Below, in pieces: positions 31,892 through 34,510 of a DNA stretch of 34,510 nt (positions are counted from its first letter, which is position 1; every line of letters starts with the position of its first letter). The stretch comes from Flavobacterium xanthum (GTDB lineage Bacteria > Bacteroidota > Bacteroidia > Flavobacteriales > Flavobacteriaceae). The stretch spans positions 1-34,510 of the forward strand of contig NZ_FRBU01000035.1 in NCBI RefSeq assembly GCF_900142695.1. The letters are read 5' to 3'. The notes under the pieces are model-generated. The model worked only from the letters and a program-made list of their open reading frames with translations. It ran no database searches and had not been told where the DNA came from. The position numbers and the translations under genes are program-made.

Positions 31892-32279
31892 GTTTGATTT
31901 TAAAAGGGTAAAATTAGAGAAAAAATCGCTGGGATAGAAAAAGAAAAGAACAATGAAGACATTTTTGCCTCAAAGCAGCCACTTTGTATTTGTCAAATAA
32001 AGAGTACTTATAATTATTTTTTCAAAGATAATACACCTTTTTTTGTCCAACTTTATCGGAATTCATGGAATTCGGTATGCGAATTCCGTGAATTCCGATA
32101 ACAAGTGTTTGTATGTTAAAATATATGAGGGTAGTTTTGGTGTCAGGAAAAACTACTGAATTTTAAATAAGACGTTATATAAAAATTAAGTAGTTTTTCT
32201 TAAATGATATTGTAGCTACTTATCTAGAATTTATCAATTTAAAAAATTAAACCAATCTTAAATGAGAACAAAATTTATA
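31892..32279. other. Divergent intergenic region
   Basis: It separates the minus-strand GNAT gene from the plus-strand lipoprotein gene. Apart from the long EcoRI-site hairpin at 32053-32101 I see no gene, and no TAnnTTTG box at a good distance from either start. Confidence 0.5.
32053..32101. repeat. 22-bp-arm hairpin built of GAATTC words
   Basis: Arms 32053-32074 and 32080-32101 pair over 22 bases with a single G-T position and a 5-base loop (GTATG). Each arm contains two GAATTC sites separated by four bases. There is no adjacent T-run that would make it a terminator for the GNAT or lipoprotein gene. Confidence 0.8.
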
Positions 32280-33701
32280 ATGAGAAAAAGTATATACTTA
32301 CTTTCCTTCTGCCTTTTGGCGATCAGTTGTTCTACTGAAAACAGTAGTGAAACACCAGAAAAAACAAATTTAAATTCAGAACAGAGGTTACTACAAGAAA
32401 CTGCTATTCTGTTTGGCAAATTATTAACTGACCCTGAAGTCAAAACCGCTTTAAATAACAAAATGAAAGAAGTTGACAAAGATGCAAATATTGTATCTTT
32501 TGCATACTTACTTGAAGAAGAAGGAGGTTTAAGAAAAAATGAACAAGCTATGTTCAAAAAACAAATCAATAATTTAAGAAAGCAAAATATTTTTAAAAAT
32601 GCTTTAAGAAAAGAGTTTGAAAACAATTCCAATGATTATACCACAATTAAAGAAATTGTGGATAAAAACTTAACTTCTAAGAACAATTTTAGATCTACAG
32701 CGTTTATTGCCGATGAATTAACTAATCTTCTTGTTTCACAGGAACTACAAATTTTTTTTCCATATGATCCTGAATATGAAAATGATGATCAAAATGCACA
32801 AGAATATTATGTTTCATTCGATCCGCTAAACAATTCGCAAACAAACATCGGTTTTCAATTTAACACGGGCTACAGAGACTACGAAATTATTAATAATCTC
32901 GATAATAATTTTCTAGATAACAATCCCGTTTATGTAATTGTCCCTATAGATCCATGTGATATTGCCGGTAGACCTTGTGATTTTGTAGACTTACAACCCG
33001 CGCCAATCGATGATATAACAGGTATATTACTACCTAGTATTATCCCACAAATAACAAATAGTCCATTTCCAGTAACAAATTTACTAACTATTAATACAAA
33101 TCACAATAATATTCAAGAGGATGACGTAATAAGTTCATACATACCAAGAATACAAATAAATGGAACTGATTGGATGGGATTTGGAGGGACTCATCAAAAG
33201 TTGAGATTCTTTAGAGGAACTGCGGATGGAACAGTAACGCAAAACGCAAATGGTACTATTACTGCAACTGGAAATGAGTATACAGTTAAAGATTTTAGAT
33301 GTAAACGTAAATACCTTAAGAGAGATAAAAAATGGTTAGACTTTACTGCTGAGTTTGACCCTGACTGGAATATGTCTGAAAACACACAAGTAATGGCAGT
33401 GTTTTCATTACATAATCTTGCAGGTTCAGCATCGACCGAATTAACAGCAAAAGCTGGGTTTAAGCTAGAGGGCGATAAAATAAAACCAAATGCAGAGGCT
33501 AGCGGTTCAGTTAAAATTAATCTCTCAGTTGGTAGTGCAATTTTTAGATCAAACGCAGAAATGTCTAGAAGACAAATCCTAGCAACGATTGTTGGCCCTG
33601 GTTCTACAGGCCAAACCATCAATGATAATAACACAGAATATAATATTAAAAAAATTGGTATTGTAGATTATTATTTTAAGCACTTTTATACCGATCTTTA
33701 A
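32280..33701 (+). CDS. Uncharacterised lipoprotein (473 aa)
   Basis: A 473-residue lipoprotein (lipobox LAISC, Cys17 with the start at 32280; an earlier ATG at 32262 adds six residues). The N-terminal third (about 20-140) is helical and charged (EQRLLQETAILFGKLLTDPE). The middle is Asn/Asp/Pro-rich with two cysteines close together (DPCDIAGRPCDF), a possible disulfide. The C-terminal third has repeated beta-strand patterns (WLDFTAEFDPDWNMSENTQV, then GFKLEGDKIKPNAEASGSVK). I recognise no family. It is followed at 54 bases by a small outer-membrane protein gene. Confidence 0.75.
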   Translation: MRKSIYLLSFCLLAISCSTENSSETPEKTNLNSEQRLLQETAILFGKLLTDPEVKTALNNKMKEVDKDANIVSFAYLLEEEGGLRKNEQAMFKKQINNLRKQNIFKNALRKEFENNSNDYTTIKEIVDKNLTSKNNFRSTAFIADELTNLLVSQELQIFFPYDPEYENDDQNAQEYYVSFDPLNNSQTNIGFQFNTGYRDYEIINNLDNNFLDNNPVYVIVPIDPCDIAGRPCDFVDLQPAPIDDITGILLPSIIPQITNSPFPVTNLLTINTNHNNIQEDDVISSYIPRIQINGTDWMGFGGTHQKLRFFRGTADGTVTQNANGTITATGNEYTVKDFRCKRKYLKRDKKWLDFTAEFDPDWNMSENTQVMAVFSLHNLAGSASTELTAKAGFKLEGDKIKPNAEASGSVKINLSVGSAIFRSNAEMSRRQILATIVGPGSTGQTINDNNTEYNIKKIGIVDYYFKHFYTDL

Positions 33702-33715
33702 CCCTATTAATTAAA

Positions 33716-33745
33716 AGCATACTTTGAATACTTTCAAAGTATGCT
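33716..33745 (+). terminator. Hairpin after the 473-residue lipoprotein gene
   Basis: A perfect 13-bp stem (AGCATACTTTGAA / TTCAAAGTATGCT) with a 4-base loop, 15 bases past the stop. Only a weak T-rich tail (ACCTTTATT) follows, so it may attenuate rather than fully end transcription into the next gene. Confidence 0.55.
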
Positions 33746-33754
33746 ACCTTTATT

Positions 33755-34420
33755 ATGAAAAAATACTTTATTATATTAATAATTATGTTGATTTCGAGCG
33801 TGTTATTTGCACAAAATGAAAGTGCATACTTGTCTATAGGAAAACCCTGGTTTCCGGATAAATATAACAACCACAATAATTTTTCAATTGGTTTTAATTA
33901 TCAAAATGCATTTGTACAATCTTTTGCATTTACGTTTATTGCTGACTATGCACAAAGTGATGATTTTCCGAAATTTGCTAAAAATGAAGTTCAATTAAAT
34001 GCATTTTTATTGGATCAAAATTCAACTGATATTGTTTCAAATTCACTTTGGTCAAAAATAAAAACAATACGTTTTGGTGGTGAAATGAATTATATGTTTG
34101 TCAATAACAAACGATTTTCATTTAGTTTCAACGCTGGTGCTGGACATTTTTTTTCACAGTCCTCTAGTCATGATTTACAATCATTTACGTATAATCTAGA
34201 AACAAGAGAAATACTATCGTATCAGAATAAAATTAGTAGTGAAAAGCTAAATTCATTTTATTACAGTCTTGGCATACAATTTCAGTATTGTATCTACAAA
34301 GACTATTTCATCGGTTTGCAACCATTTTACTTTATGCCGATAGGCGAAAAACAAATTAATTCCATACCAGTATATCCTAGCTATTATAACCTTACGTTAA
34401 ATATTGGTAAAAAATCTTGA
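33755..34420 (+). CDS. Small outer-membrane beta-barrel protein
   Basis: A 221-residue exported protein with a signal peptide (1-19, ending LFAQ) and alternating aromatic/polar strands (FSIGFNYQNAFVQSFAFTFI, RFSFSFNAGAGHFF, YYSLGIQFQY, FIGLQPFYFMP, YYNLTLNIG), as in 8-stranded barrels. No ligand or enzyme motif is visible. It follows the 473-residue lipoprotein by 53 bases on the same strand and may be co-transcribed with it. Confidence 0.75.
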   Translation: MKKYFIILIIMLISSVLFAQNESAYLSIGKPWFPDKYNNHNNFSIGFNYQNAFVQSFAFTFIADYAQSDDFPKFAKNEVQLNAFLLDQNSTDIVSNSLWSKIKTIRFGGEMNYMFVNNKRFSFSFNAGAGHFFSQSSSHDLQSFTYNLETREILSYQNKISSEKLNSFYYSLGIQFQYCIYKDYFIGLQPFYFMPIGEKQINSIPVYPSYYNLTLNIGKKS

Positions 34421-34484
34421 ATTCAATTAATAAATGCGAAAGTTAGGAATCTCAAAGAAAGATGAAATATTTTTTCAGAACAAA

Positions 34485-34506
34485 GAAAAGAAAATTAATT
34501 CTTTTC
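34485..34506 (+). terminator. Possible terminator hairpin at the window edge
   Basis: GAAAAGAA pairs with TTCTTTTC around a 6-base loop, 65 bases after the barrel protein stop. Any following T-run would lie beyond what the window shows. Confidence 0.25.
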
Positions 34507-34510
34507 CCTG

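Overview
The window looks like a chromosomal segment of a Flavobacterium-like member of the Bacteroidota. DNA is AT-rich, several genes follow a TAnnTTTG -7 promoter box instead of a Shine-Dalgarno site, and the gene families (DUF4292, DUF2452, stand-alone four-helix IVP protein, secreted GH3, lipoproteins with short lipoboxes) fit that group. No rRNA, tRNA or CRISPR array was seen.

Left part (1-8.1 kb) is a defence/mobile island. It opens with the edge of an IS66-family insertion sequence. Next comes an Abi_2-type abortive-infection gene split by an 11-bp tandem duplication. A minus-strand group follows: a 1005-residue type IIG restriction-modification enzyme, two small membrane proteins and a 38-residue Lys/Pro-rich peptide gene. 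Beyond a 414-bp gap lies a plus-strand three-gene module that reads as putative toxin, Xre antitoxin and SecB-like chaperone (a toxin-antitoxin-chaperone, TAC, layout). The toxin and chaperone frames, and probably the antitoxin tail, carry in-frame stops but no frameshift.

Middle (8.3-20.2 kb) is accessory metabolism. It holds a PRISE-type short-chain reductase with a Crp/Fnr-like regulator, a DUF2452 gene, and a secreted GH3 glycosidase with two in-frame TAA codons. Three tandem copies of a ~225-bp repeat follow. Then comes a probable PQQ-linked oxidation set: PQQ-dependent sugar dehydrogenase, cytochrome c and a convergent TonB-dependent receptor resembling the PQQ importer PqqU/YncD. A two-lipoprotein pair follows (uncharacterised predicted glycosidase-like protein plus CE4 polysaccharide deacetylase).

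Right part (20.5-31.9 kb) looks like core genome. It contains a PiT phosphate transporter with a long C-terminal domain, then a minus-strand cell-envelope cluster: flippase, dUTPase, IVP protein, sugar-nucleotidyltransferase, TPR protein, DUF4292 lipoprotein and EnvC-like protein. A lipoprotein and a GNAT acetyltransferase lie upstream. The window ends with an uncharacterised lipoprotein and a small outer-membrane beta-barrel protein, both on the plus strand.

Intergenic space is rich in repeats. One family, built on AACATATAAGTCATATAAG ends, occurs as two clusters in opposite orientation (13.1-13.8 and 26.8-27.05 kb). Other hairpin-forming repeats sit around 17.8, 28.1, 28.6 and 32.05 kb. The most unusual aspects are the TAC-like module, the run of in-frame nonsense codons between 6.8 and 11.9 kb, the probable PQQ uptake/use locus, and the repeat families.
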